Assembly: GCA_946405145.1 (NCBI GenBank) | Contig: CAMJGE010000004.1 | Location: forward strand, 1-64,000 | From: an uncultured Prevotella sp. | GTDB taxonomy: Bacteria > Bacteroidota > Bacteroidia > Bacteroidales > Bacteroidaceae | DNA length: 64,000 nt | Direction of reading: 5' to 3' | Shown here: piece by piece, positions 1-8,139 of the stretch | How positions within the stretch are numbered: the first letter of the stretch is position 1 | How the letters are laid out: every line of letters begins with the position of its first letter | Notes under the pieces: generated by a model | Told to the model about the DNA's origin: nothing | Databases searched by the model: none | What the model saw: only the letters and a program-made list of their open reading frames with translations | Position numbers and translations under genes: made by a program

Positions 1-470
1 CCATCTGGGAAAGTGTAAACCACACGAAGATCAACAGTGTCGGGCTGGAAGTATCTGCTGGTATTGACTTCAAGCAACTGCTACCCTACCAGCATGTGCT
101 GAAGAATCTTAAACTCAGCTATAGCTATATCGACCAAGACAAGAAACAGGAACCGAATATCGTGTCGCAATACGCCCTCGAATACCTGCGCCATAAGTTC
201 ATTGGCAACCTCAGATTGCAGCTGGCCAGAAGACTGGAGCTTGGCATGGTGGTCAGATGGCAGGATCGCATAGGCAGCTACACCGACTTCGACGGCAACG
301 TCTGCGACTACCGCCCCTACTGCCTGACCGATGCACGTCTGACTTGGAAGATGCGCACCTGGAAACTTTACGTTGAGGCCAACAACCTCTTCAACACGAG
401 CTACCACGACTATGGCTTGGTTGAACAACCTGGTCGCTGGCTCATCGTCGGCCTCAGCCTCCATCTGTAA
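1..470 (+). CDS. TonB-dependent outer membrane receptor, C-terminal part (5' end outside window)
   Basis: Open reading frame entering at the left edge (in frame from base 3) and ending with TAA at 468-470. About 155 residues are visible. Alternating polar and aromatic strands, the phrase YVEANNLFNTSYHDYG and the final strand WLIVGLSLHL ending in a hydrophobic residue are the usual end of a 22-strand TonB-dependent barrel; the 'NNLFNT.Y.DYG' wording is typical of vitamin, haem or siderophore receptors rather than SusC proteins. It would import a scarce nutrient across the outer membrane using TonB-ExbBD energy, components of which also occur at 16142-20870. The substrate cannot be told because plug and signal peptide lie outside. 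A hairpin follows 4 nt after the stop. Confidence 0.85.
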   Translation, partial: IWESVNHTKINSVGLEVSAGIDFKQLLPYQHVLKNLKLSYSYIDQDKKQEPNIVSQYALEYLRHKFIGNLRLQLARRLELGMVVRWQDRIGSYTDFDGNVCDYRPYCLTDARLTWKMRTWKLYVEANNLFNTSYHDYGLVEQPGRWLIVGLSLHL

Positions 471-474
471 ACAT

Positions 475-503
475 TTAGTACTGGGGCAAAGCCCCAGTAC
501 TAA
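475..503. terminator. Perfect 13-bp hairpin between convergent genes
   Basis: Inverted repeat with 13-bp arms (475-487 and 491-503) and a three-base AAA loop, GC-rich in the middle (GGGGC/GCCCC), 4 nt after the receptor stop. There is no U-run on either side, so it is terminator-like rather than a classical intrinsic terminator. It could stabilise the 3' ends of the receptor mRNA and of the converging dnaA mRNA. Confidence 0.6.
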
Positions 504-515
504 GTGAAAGCAGAA

Positions 516-581
516 TTTCTAGCATTAAATCTAGCAATTTCTACATTTAAATCTAAAAAGATCTAGAATTAAATCCCGCAA
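516..581. repeat. Array of three 22-bp units, copy A
   Basis: Three head-to-tail units of exactly 22 bp at 516-537, 538-559 and 560-581. Each carries an ATTAAAT or TTTAAAT core; in unit 1 it is flanked by CTAG on both sides, so the unit is itself a short inverted repeat. A second array with the same order and unit length lies at 55674-55739. No coding potential; it sits between the end of the receptor gene and the end of dnaA. Confidence 0.8.
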
Positions 582-616
582 ATAATGATTCGTAGAGATT
601 CCCCTTGATATGTACG

Positions 617-2026
617 TTATTTTTTCAACATAAAGGAGTTTTCGATACTGCTCAGTTCGGCAGAGAAAGCATGATCTACTTTTAGGCGCTGCTCAACTGT
701 GTTGCAGCTGTGAATCACCGTAGAATGATCGCGCCCACCAATCAGCTGTCCAATACGTCCTGCAGGCATCTTGGTATATTTCTGAGCCAGATACATGGAG
801 ATCTGACGTACCTGCACAAAATCACGCTTACGGCTCTTACTGAACACATTCTGCTGTGTCACGCCATAATGATTGCAAACCTTCTCAAGGATATCGTCGA
901 TGGTCAGCGGATGGTTGTCCACCTTGACAGCACGCTTGATAACACGCTCTGCCAGACGCATGTCCACATTTGAGTTATATACGATGGAATAAGCCATCAA
1001 TGAGTTCACAACACCTTCCAAGTCGCGCACGCTGCCATTAGCTGTCTCTGCAATATACCGAATCACATCTGCTGGAATCTTCAAACCGTCACGACGGCAC
1101 TTGGCATTCAGAATATCTACGCACAACTGCACATTAGGTTTCTCAAGCTCAGCAATAAGACCACAAGAGAAGCGAGTCAGCAGACGATCCTTCATGCCTT
1201 GCAGATCAACTGGTGGACGATCGCTGGCAAGAATGATCTGCTTGCCACAACGGAACAGATGATTGAAGATATGGAAGAAAGTGTCCAATGTCTTAGGAGA
1301 ATTCATCCACTCCTGAATATCATCAACAATCAGTACATCAATAGACTGGTAGAAATTAATAAAATCGTTTGTTGTATTATGACGTACGGAGTCGGTAAAC
1401 TGTACCTGGAAGAGACGTGCTGACACATACAGCACACGCTTCTGAGGATAAGTCTCCTTGCAACGTACACCTATAGCATTGATCAGATGCGTCTTACCAC
1501 AGCCAGAAGGGCCAAAGATAAAGAAGGGATTGAATGTCGTCTTACCTGGATGCTCTGCAATTGAGAGACCTACGGTACGAGGCAGCTTATTACTGTCACC
1601 TTCTATATAATTATGGAATGTCTTCTTAGGATCGAGCTGAGGATTCAATGCCTGAGGTCTGGCAGCATCCAATGTGGTTGGAGCCTTGTTGCCGCCATTG
1701 ATGGGGCGCGGCGCTTCAATCTCAGCAGGACACTCACTATCCACATCCTGCACAATACCGTGCCCTTTGTCAGTAAGAACTCTGTAACGAAGCGTCACTT
1801 CAGTCCCAAACACTCGCGCGAGTACCTTACTTAATAGTCCTACGTAATACTGCTCCAAGTATTCGTACACGTACATACTTGGAACCTGCACCAAAAGCTC
1901 GTGATTGGCCTCAGAGTAAGACTCGAAGACAATTGGTGCAAACCACGTTTTAAACTGCTGCTCTGTAACATTAGCCTCAATCAGTTGAAGGCAGTTGTCC
2001 CACAGCGCCTGATGACTATTTCCCAT
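617..2026 (-). CDS. dnaA: Chromosomal replication initiator protein DnaA
   Basis: ATPase that binds DnaA boxes, melts the origin and loads the replicative helicase. At 469 residues it has the normal length. Visible parts: N-terminal helicase-interaction domain (about 1-85), a variable linker, the AAA+ domain with Walker A GPSGCGKT at 172-179 and Walker B VLIVDD at 231-236, and the C-terminal DNA-binding domain with the family signature GGRDHSTVIHS at about 430-440. ATG start at 2026. It is transcribed alone from a well-formed promoter about 70 bp upstream. No cluster of TTATCCACA-like boxes is visible in the flanking intergenic DNA, so the origin need not be here. Confidence 0.98.
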   Translation of the reverse strand: MGNSHQALWDNCLQLIEANVTEQQFKTWFAPIVFESYSEANHELLVQVPSMYVYEYLEQYYVGLLSKVLARVFGTEVTLRYRVLTDKGHGIVQDVDSECPAEIEAPRPINGGNKAPTTLDAARPQALNPQLDPKKTFHNYIEGDSNKLPRTVGLSIAEHPGKTTFNPFFIFGPSGCGKTHLINAIGVRCKETYPQKRVLYVSARLFQVQFTDSVRHNTTNDFINFYQSIDVLIVDDIQEWMNSPKTLDTFFHIFNHLFRCGKQIILASDRPPVDLQGMKDRLLTRFSCGLIAELEKPNVQLCVDILNAKCRRDGLKIPADVIRYIAETANGSVRDLEGVVNSLMAYSIVYNSNVDMRLAERVIKRAVKVDNHPLTIDDILEKVCNHYGVTQQNVFSKSRKRDFVQVRQISMYLAQKYTKMPAGRIGQLIGGRDHSTVIHSCNTVEQRLKVDHAFSAELSSIENSFMLKK

Positions 2027-2392
2027 TTCGGCGATTGTTATTTTTAACTATTTAATATTGGTACAAGACTTAGGCTTGTAGAGTTTATAATTGTGATGCA
2101 AAGGTAGATATTTTTTTTTAATTAAACAAATGTCAAGAAAGAGGAATTATGTGTACAAATGTTCCCAAGTCTCTATTTTTGTGGCAGTTAGAATGTTTCA
2201 CGGGTTGGGCTTTTTTTGATGCCACTTGCATAATTCAAATACCCTATAATTGGTATGTTTCAGCTACCAAATCTTTCTTTTAAGTTTGATGCAAATCAAC
2301 CAAAACTTCCTCTATCACAAGAAGTTCAGCTTGATTTATATCATATTGATTTGAATTAGGATGCCTATTTTATTATTTAGACAAAATCTATA
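2027..2392. other. Intergenic region between dnaA and mlaD
   Basis: 366 bp, AT-rich, without a convincing gene. It holds the dnaA promoter (2098-2130). I looked for DnaA boxes (TTATCCACA and close variants, both strands) and AT-rich 13-mers of an origin and saw none that convinces. I saw no clear terminator for mlaD, which ends at 2393. Confidence 0.6.
2098..2130 (-). promoter_or_regulatory. dnaA promoter, Bacteroidetes type
   Basis: On the minus strand a -33 TTTG (complement of 2127-2130) and a -7 TACCTTTG (2099-2106), separated by 20 bp, match the Bacteroidetes consensus TTTG-N19-21-TAnnTTTG. The predicted start of transcription leaves a leader of roughly 65 nt before the dnaA ATG. Confidence 0.8.
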
Positions 2393-3295
2393 TTACTTAC
2401 TTTTTCTTCCAAAAACAGAGAAATGAACATAGCGTTTTGGATTCTGCTTCAGATCGATTACCAACGAGTCGGCATGCATCATCGTTGAATTCAAGTTATT
2501 ATACAGTTCCGGGTCGCGCATCAGCAGTCCAAGCGTACCTTCATTGCTGTTCAACTTAGCCGTCATCTGCTCCACATTCTGAAGGGTATTGTTGACTTTA
2601 GCCATCGTGGCGGCAAGGTCAAGTTCGTTCAGTTGATGCGTAAATTCATTCGCATTGGCAAGCATACCATCGGCATTTTTCAGCATCGACGGCATCTGCT
2701 GGTTCAGACTGCTTGTCAGCATATTCAGTTCATTGGTGGTTTTCGTCAGATTTCCTGTGATATCATCAATATGATGCAGGGAGTTCTTCAAGGCTGGATC
2801 AGCCAAGAGCATGTTCACGCTGGTCAGAATAGAATCCAACTTAGGCAGCATAGCCTGAATCTGAGGCACTACACCTGATGCCATACTCATCACACCAGCA
2901 TGCACACCACCTAGAATCGTATCACCAGGAGCTGCCAGATCCGTAGGATTGGGACCAAGCACCAGTTCAAGTTTGATGTTGCCTAACAAGTCACTGACAA
3001 TCTCCGCGCGACTTTCCTTCGGAATACGCATCTCCTTATTCAGGCCTACCACTGCCACAATCTGGTTCTGAATGCTATAGTCATAGGCAATACTCTCTAC
3101 GACACCCACTTTAAAGCCATTTGCATAGATAGGACTTGAGGCAGTAAGCCCAGAGATATTATCAAACTTCACATAATACTTGTTGTCAGACGAGAACATG
3201 GTCAGCCCTTTCAGGAACTGAAGTCCTAAATACAACACTACAATTCCCACGATAGCTACAACACCTATCTGTATTTCTTTTGCAAACTTACTCAT
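2393..3295 (-). CDS. mlaD: MlaD/MCE-family lipid transport protein
   Basis: Membrane-anchored substrate-binding subunit of an Mla-type ABC system that moves phospholipids between the inner and outer membranes. 300 residues: a short cytoplasmic start, one transmembrane helix at about 9-28, the MCE domain at about 40-118 (FDNISGL, the variant YANGFKVGVV, then ELVLGP), then a long helical tail with repeated Asn/Leu heptads. The ATPase (mlaF) and permease (mlaE) genes are not next to it. It starts 12 nt after the amidase stop and has no promoter of its own, so the two are probably co-transcribed. Confidence 0.9.
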   Translation of the reverse strand: MSKFAKEIQIGVVAIVGIVVLYLGLQFLKGLTMFSSDNKYYVKFDNISGLTASSPIYANGFKVGVVESIAYDYSIQNQIVAVVGLNKEMRIPKESRAEIVSDLLGNIKLELVLGPNPTDLAAPGDTILGGVHAGVMSMASGVVPQIQAMLPKLDSILTSVNMLLADPALKNSLHHIDDITGNLTKTTNELNMLTSSLNQQMPSMLKNADGMLANANEFTHQLNELDLAATMAKVNNTLQNVEQMTAKLNSNEGTLGLLMRDPELYNNLNSTMMHADSLVIDLKQNPKRYVHFSVFGRKSK

Positions 3296-3307
3296 ATCTC
3301 TAACTTC

Positions 3308-4735
3308 TTATCTATTTCTCTTAAACTCTTTGATAGCTTCCAGGATATTCATTCTACTGCCATCCTTAAAGGCTATGACAAATGCCTCTGGGAAGTCGGC
3401 AAGCAGCTCTTTACGAAGTCGGTTGATAGCATTATAGTCAGCCGACGAGCCTATCGTGTATTTATACATACCGTTCTCAAGATAGGGGACAGCGTCACGA
3501 TGCTTTTTGAATCGGGCATCACCTGCTTTCAGCTTCACTGAGCTGGCAAAGATCTGCACTTTAAAGATGGGTACAGATGGTTTGGGTGCTACCTTGACAG
3601 GCTCAGGAGCTGGCTGCGCTACGACTGGCTGCGAAGACTCTATTTCTTTCGCGGGCTGAACATCCTTTATAGGTTGAACAGGCTCAGGCTGAACGGGCTG
3701 TGTGGGTTGAACGGGCTGCACTGTCTCCTCTGGTACAGGTTTAGGCTGAGGGATATCCTTCACAGGACTCAGATCGATACCTTCAGGCACCACCAGTGTC
3801 TCTGTCTTTGCCGGTTCTTCCTGAGTTTCCTTTTTCTTCTCTTTCTCCGGCTTCACCTCTTTCACTTCTTTGACCTCCTTTTGTGGCACGATCTGCGGAA
3901 TAACGACCTCTTTTTCCTCTGGCTCCGCCTGGAAAGGAATGGTGATGTTGCCACCATGCTTCTTGCGATAAGCCAGGAAGGCATTGAAGATGCCACGGGC
4001 ATAAGCCTCTTCCGCAGCCTTTGAGTTCATATACTGCTCTTCATCACGGGTAGAGATGAAACCAAGCTCAATCAGGCAACCTGGCATCGATGAGAGTCTC
4101 AGCACAGCGAGGTTATCTTGCTGGGCACCCATATCCTGACGGCCTGTAGCCCTACAGACATAACGCTGCATATACTTGGCCAGCTCGACGCTGTTCTCCA
4201 TGTTCTTATCCTGGATAAACTCAAACATGATGTTACTCTCAGGTGAGTTGGGATCATAACCGTGATAGGTCTGCTTATAGTCCTTCTCCAAGAAAATAAC
4301 CGAGTTCTCACGCTTGGCCACCTCCAGATTCTGGAAGACACCTGTTTTCTTACCTGTCCGTTTGCTGGAACCGAGTGTATAGGTTTGGAAGCCACGTGCC
4401 ACCCTACCCCTCGGTAAAGCATTGATATGCAGAGAAATAAAGAGGTCGGCTTTGTTACGGTTGGCAATCTCGGCACGTTTATACAGCTCCACGAAGACAT
4501 CTGTCTTACGGGTATAAATGACTCTCACGTCAGGACAGTTACGTTCCACCATCCGTCCGAAGGCCAAGGCGAACTTCAAAGTCAGGTTTTTCTCCTTCGA
4601 GATAGCACCGACAGCACCTGTGTCGTGACCACCATGACCGGCATCGATGACAAGCGTGAATTTCTTGCTTGCAGCATCAGCTGACACTACAAGACAGCAT
4701 ATCGTTATCAGGAATAATACAATCTTCTTACGCAT
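3308..4735 (-). CDS. N-acetylmuramoyl-L-alanine amidase with C-terminal SPOR-like domain
   Basis: Zinc amidase that cuts peptide stems from glycan strands during daughter-cell separation (AmiC type, Amidase_3 fold). Signal peptide 1-21, then catalytic domain about 26-255 with zinc-binding DAGHGGHDTG (31-40), a second histidine in SLHINA, and the glutamate in CLIELGF. Residues about 265-395 form a charged, proline-rich linker with repeated PVQP units. The last 80 residues (VQIFASS...YKYTIG...DGSRMN) look like a degenerate SPOR domain, which in other proteins binds denuded septal glycan. It has its own promoter at 4755-4786 and leads an operon with mlaD. Confidence 0.93.
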   Translation of the reverse strand: MRKKIVLFLITICCLVVSADAASKKFTLVIDAGHGGHDTGAVGAISKEKNLTLKFALAFGRMVERNCPDVRVIYTRKTDVFVELYKRAEIANRNKADLFISLHINALPRGRVARGFQTYTLGSSKRTGKKTGVFQNLEVAKRENSVIFLEKDYKQTYHGYDPNSPESNIMFEFIQDKNMENSVELAKYMQRYVCRATGRQDMGAQQDNLAVLRLSSMPGCLIELGFISTRDEEQYMNSKAAEEAYARGIFNAFLAYRKKHGGNITIPFQAEPEEKEVVIPQIVPQKEVKEVKEVKPEKEKKKETQEEPAKTETLVVPEGIDLSPVKDIPQPKPVPEETVQPVQPTQPVQPEPVQPIKDVQPAKEIESSQPVVAQPAPEPVKVAPKPSVPIFKVQIFASSVKLKAGDARFKKHRDAVPYLENGMYKYTIGSSADYNAINRLRKELLADFPEAFVIAFKDGSRMNILEAIKEFKRNR

Positions 4736-4754
4736 ACCTTATTAAAAAAGCGGT

Positions 4755-4786
4755 GCAAATTTACGCATTATCTATCAGATACCAAA
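4755..4786 (-). promoter_or_regulatory. Promoter of the amidase-mlaD operon
   Basis: Minus strand: -33 TTTG (complement of 4783-4786), 19-bp spacer, -7 TAAATTTG (4756-4763). The element lies in the 57-bp gap after folB, so the amidase can be expressed independently of the upstream genes. Confidence 0.75.
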
Positions 4787-4792
4787 CTTTTA

Positions 4793-5173
4793 TTATACAA
4801 TTTTATCATTTATTAAGTGTATTTCCACGCCAGCCCCCAACATGTCGGCTCCCATAGGTGGATTAAGCTTAGTCAGCGTCAAATCAATGGAGGTTGTCTG
4901 GGGGAAGTGCTCACTGATGGTCTTCACGATGCGCCCAGCCACATGTTCGAGCAGTCTGGAGGGCACTTTCATCTCCTGCGCCACCAGAGCATATACCTCC
5001 GCATAGCTTAGTGTGTCAGTTACTTCGTCAGTCTCCATGGCCTTGCCGATAGGATAGCCTATACGAAGGTTTACAAGGAAGTCAGCCCCCACCTTACCCT
5101 CTTGGGGCATCACCCCATGAAAGGCATGGAAGCGGACATCCCGCAGAAAAACATATCCTTCAGTCAACTTCAC
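4793..5173 (-). CDS. folB: Dihydroneopterin aldolase
   Basis: Folate pathway enzyme converting 7,8-dihydroneopterin to 6-hydroxymethyl-dihydropterin and glycolaldehyde. About 126 residues, full family length. Diagnostic parts are FHAFHGV near residue 20, LSYAEVY with the substrate-binding region, LLEHVAGRI and the ending KLNPPMGADM. The start is a GTG at 5171-5173; it is the only start that keeps the conserved first strand. The gene overlaps the end of the upstream gene by 14 nt in another frame, so translation is probably coupled. Its product feeds FolK, encoded at 24444. Confidence 0.93.
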   Translation of the reverse strand: MKLTEGYVFLRDVRFHAFHGVMPQEGKVGADFLVNLRIGYPIGKAMETDEVTDTLSYAEVYALVAQEMKVPSRLLEHVAGRIVKTISEHFPQTTSIDLTLTKLNPPMGADMLGAGVEIHLINDKIV

Positions 5174-5774
5174 CTTTCAATTCGTCATCATTACCAGGGA
5201 TATATTTCTTCAAGGCCCGTTCCACACCCGTCTTCCAGGTGTTGATACTCTCATCCTTCAACGAGAGCGAGGCCACGAGCTTGATCACATGTTCCAAAGG
5301 CATACGATAGCGGAGCACACCTGAGATCAGCTTCGCATAATTCCAGTACTCGGGATTGAACTTCTCGGAGAGTCCTTCAACGGTGGTCTTATAGCCGCGC
5401 TTGTTCTCGAACTGGAAGTCATAACGCTTGGTGCCGTCGGGATTTACCTGCTTGATGATCTTACCGTGGGTCACCGTCTTAGGCAGCATGATACCCTCCT
5501 CATCGTCCTGAAGGCCAGTAAATATCTCGTATGGATAGCCATCCAGCAAGCCTACGAGAGCCACCCATTTCTCCTTATTATTCTGAAAGCGCACCACGTC
5601 GCACTCCAAAACCTGCGGTCTCACTTCTGTCACTTCTGGAATCACCATCATCAGTTTCTCCTCCAGTAACGCCATAATCTGCTCCTCACTAAGAGGTGCT
5701 TCCTGCTTCTGACCAGCCACAGCCAATTCACGGGCCACGCGCCTCAATGTCTCTTTACGAATATCTTCTTCCAT
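5160..5774 (-). CDS. Stand-alone homologue of the C-terminal (TSCPD-like) domain of B12-dependent ribonucleotide reductase
   Basis: 204 residues, soluble. The stretch from about residue 52 to 195 (ECDVVRFQNNKEKWVALVG, PYEIFTGLQDDEEGI, FNPEYWNYAKLISGVLRYRM, ESINTWKTGVERALKKYI) reads like the C-terminal part of the long adenosylcobalamin-dependent NrdJ of Bacteroidetes, as I remember that family. The catalytic barrel, active-site cysteines and the terminal zinc-type CxxC motifs of NrdJ are absent. The first 50 residues are helical and charged. It is intact, has an ATG start and a -7 element TAACTTTG about 22 nt upstream (5797-5804), and overlaps folB. It may be a regulatory or accessory subunit; function unproven. 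Confidence 0.6.
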   Translation of the reverse strand: MEEDIRKETLRRVARELAVAGQKQEAPLSEEQIMALLEEKLMMVIPEVTEVRPQVLECDVVRFQNNKEKWVALVGLLDGYPYEIFTGLQDDEEGIMLPKTVTHGKIIKQVNPDGTKRYDFQFENKRGYKTTVEGLSEKFNPEYWNYAKLISGVLRYRMPLEHVIKLVASLSLKDESINTWKTGVERALKKYIPGNDDELKGEVD

Positions 5775-5877
5775 ATACCCATATATATTGATGGCGCAAA
5801 GTTACAAAAATATTTCAAATTAGAAAACATTTCCCGATTTTATTTGCTAAAAGTTTCCCGTTTTGGAAAACTTTTCA

Positions 5878-5885
5878 TATCTTTG
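5878..5885 (+). promoter_or_regulatory. -7 element of the nitroreductase gene
   Basis: TATCTTTG, 22 nt before the ATG at 5908. No TTTG sits at the ideal distance upstream (the nearest, 5862-5865, is only 12 bp away), so only the -7 half is supported. Confidence 0.5.
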
Positions 5886-5907
5886 CAGCCAATAAAAAAA
5901 TCCAAAA

Positions 5908-6645
5908 ATGAAAACAATCACTACAAGACGAACCATCCGCAAATATGCCGACCGCGAGGTGAGCGAAGCTCTGATCGACCGCTTATTTTCAGAGGCTGCA
6001 CGCACACAGACAATGGGCAACCTGCAGCTTTACAGCGTGATAGTAACCCGTTCGGCAGAGATGAAAGAGAAGTTATCGCCTGCACACTTCAATCAACCGA
6101 TGGTGAAGCAGGCACCCATTGTGTTGACCATCTGTGCCGACTTCAACCGCACCAGCACATGGGCACGAAACCGCAAGGCTAATCCCGGCTACGACAATTT
6201 CCTGTCGTTTATCAACGCCGCTACCGACGCCCTGCTTTTCACACAGACGCTCTGCAATCTGATGGACGAAGAAGGACTAGGTTACTGCTATCTCGGCACC
6301 ACCGTCTATATGCCTCAGATGATCATCGACACGCTACAGCTGCCGAAACTTGTGATGCCTGTAGCCACACTCACCGTTGGCTGGCCCGCAGAAGAGCCTC
6401 CCCTCTCCGATCGCCTGCCGAATGCCTCGTTTGTGCATAGCGAGACTTACCACGACTACAGCACTGCCGACATCGACACCTATTACCAAGAGAAGGAAGC
6501 TCTGCCCGAGAACCGCCATTTCTGCGAGATCAATCAGAAAGAGACACTCGCACAGATCTTCACCGACATCCGCTATACAAAGAAGGACAACGAAGCGATG
6601 TCAGCTGGTCTGCTTGAAGCACTGAAGCATCAAGGGTTTCTCTGA
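5908..6645 (+). CDS. Nitroreductase-family FMN oxidoreductase (NfsA-like)
   Basis: 245-residue flavoprotein of the nitroreductase fold. The N-terminal TTRRTIRKYADREV contains the conserved FMN-phosphate-binding Arg-Arg-x-x-R arrangement, followed by TQTMGNLQLYSVIV, and GLGYCYLGT near residue 125 with the usual glycine-rich flavin loop. Length and C-terminal extension resemble NfsA/FRP-type NADPH-dependent enzymes. Physiological substrate unknown: quinones, flavins or nitroaromatics are typical. Single gene with its own promoter half-site, convergent with the transporter gene ending at 6663. Confidence 0.88.
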   Translation: MKTITTRRTIRKYADREVSEALIDRLFSEAARTQTMGNLQLYSVIVTRSAEMKEKLSPAHFNQPMVKQAPIVLTICADFNRTSTWARNRKANPGYDNFLSFINAATDALLFTQTLCNLMDEEGLGYCYLGTTVYMPQMIIDTLQLPKLVMPVATLTVGWPAEEPPLSDRLPNASFVHSETYHDYSTADIDTYYQEKEALPENRHFCEINQKETLAQIFTDIRYTKKDNEAMSAGLLEALKHQGFL

Positions 6646-6662
6646 AAACGTCAACAAGAGAT

Positions 6663-8123
6663 TTAATCTTCCTCCACCACGATGGGCTTGTACTTCGGTA
6701 CTAAGGTCTTCATGATGCACCAGCCGATAAGATAGGCCACGGCACACACACAGAACACCACCATGTAGGCAGCAGGTTTACCTTCAAATCCAAAGAACTC
6801 GAAAGCACTCCCCTGGGCAGCGGCCCAAGTGAAGAACTGACCAGAACCCATATTGATGGCCATAGAGCCGAAACCACCCGTCATGGTGCCCAGACCTACA
6901 ATCGTGCCAATGGTGCTCTTGGGGAACATATCACCAATCGTGGAATAGAGGTTGGCACTCCAGGCCTGATGACCAGCTCCGAGGAGTCCGATGAGGATAG
7001 CAGGCCACCATGCACTATAGGCACCTAAAGGCTGTGCGAAGAGTCCCAACAGGGGTAGGCAGGCGAAGATGAGCATCGCACGCATACGACCCAGATAAGG
7101 ATTCATGCCACGCTTCTCAACGAAGTACTTAGGCAGGTAGCCACCACCGATACTAAGTACCGTCACGATGAAATAGAGTGTGAAGATAAGCAGGATACCC
7201 ATGGTAGAGTCGGAGGTGTAACCATACTGGTCGGAGAAATAGGCAGGCGCCCAGAACAGGAAGAACCACCACACGCCATCTGTCATCAGCTTACCCACGA
7301 GGAAAGCCCACGTCTGATTAAAGGTGAAGCACTTCAGGAATGGGATGGCCTTCTCTTCCGTAGCCTTCTCACGATCCTGCACCTCAGCCAGATCCACATC
7401 CTGCTCAATATAGTTGAGCTCAGCTTGGTTCACGCGCTTGTTAGTGCGAGGTTTGTCATAGAGCCATACCCACAGACCCATCCATACATAACCCAGCACA
7501 CCGATGATGATAAATGCCATCTCCCAGCCCCATGCACGAGCCAGCAGAGGGATAGTGGCAGGAGCAGCCAGCGCACCCACAGAGGCACCGCTGTTGAAGA
7601 TTGAAGTGGAGAAAGCACGATCCTTGGCAGGGAAATACTCGGCTGTAGCCTTGATGGCAGCAGGGAAGTTTCCCGCCTCACCAACGGCCAGCAGCATACG
7701 ACAGCTCAGGAAGAGCCATACTGAGACAGTGGAGATAGCTACAGCAGCATCACTCCCCGCCTGCACCAGTCGCAGTGTCTCTATGGAGTCATAGTTCTCG
7801 ATAGCCATCGTAGCCCAGCCGCAGCCTGCATGCAGCACTGCACCCGTTGACCACACGAAGATAGCAATCAGATAACCCTTCTTAGTGCCCATCCAGTCGA
7901 TGAACTTACCAGCGAAGAGGTTGGCAATGGCATAGAACAGCGAGAACATACCAGTGATGAAACCATAGTCGGCATCAGTCCAATGGAAGTCAACGGCAAT
8001 AAAGTCTTTCCATGTTAATGACAGCACTTGGCGATCCATATAGTTAACGGTAGTCGCCAGGAAGAGTAGCGCACAGATGACCCAACGGAAATTGGACATC
8101 TTGGTAGTTTGAATAGGAGTCAT
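6663..8123 (-). CDS. MFS transporter, hexuronate (ExuT/anion:cation symporter) type
   Basis: 486 residues with twelve predicted membrane helices. The start WVICALLFLATTVNYMDRQ and the loop GEAGNFPAAIKATAEYFP are signatures of the anion:cation symporter branch that includes ExuT and related sugar-acid permeases. It probably imports hexuronates or related sugar acids with protons. It begins 16 nt after the stop of the lipoprotein gene upstream with no visible promoter between, so it appears to be the last gene of the TMEM43-containing run. That is odd, since sugar-acid importers usually sit with catabolic genes. Start may be Met9 (8099). Confidence 0.85.
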   Translation of the reverse strand: MTPIQTTKMSNFRWVICALLFLATTVNYMDRQVLSLTWKDFIAVDFHWTDADYGFITGMFSLFYAIANLFAGKFIDWMGTKKGYLIAIFVWSTGAVLHAGCGWATMAIENYDSIETLRLVQAGSDAAVAISTVSVWLFLSCRMLLAVGEAGNFPAAIKATAEYFPAKDRAFSTSIFNSGASVGALAAPATIPLLARAWGWEMAFIIIGVLGYVWMGLWVWLYDKPRTNKRVNQAELNYIEQDVDLAEVQDREKATEEKAIPFLKCFTFNQTWAFLVGKLMTDGVWWFFLFWAPAYFSDQYGYTSDSTMGILLIFTLYFIVTVLSIGGGYLPKYFVEKRGMNPYLGRMRAMLIFACLPLLGLFAQPLGAYSAWWPAILIGLLGAGHQAWSANLYSTIGDMFPKSTIGTIVGLGTMTGGFGSMAINMGSGQFFTWAAAQGSAFEFFGFEGKPAAYMVVFCVCAVAYLIGWCIMKTLVPKYKPIVVEED

Positions 8124-8139
8124 AGTAACTTATCTAATA

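Noticed and set aside
516..581. 22-bp tandem units as a possible CRISPR array
   Set aside because: Units are contiguous with no spacers, only three per array, and no cas genes are present.
2027..2392. Chromosomal origin next to dnaA
   Set aside because: No cluster of DnaA boxes and no typical unwinding element could be seen; in Bacteroidetes dnaA need not lie at the origin.
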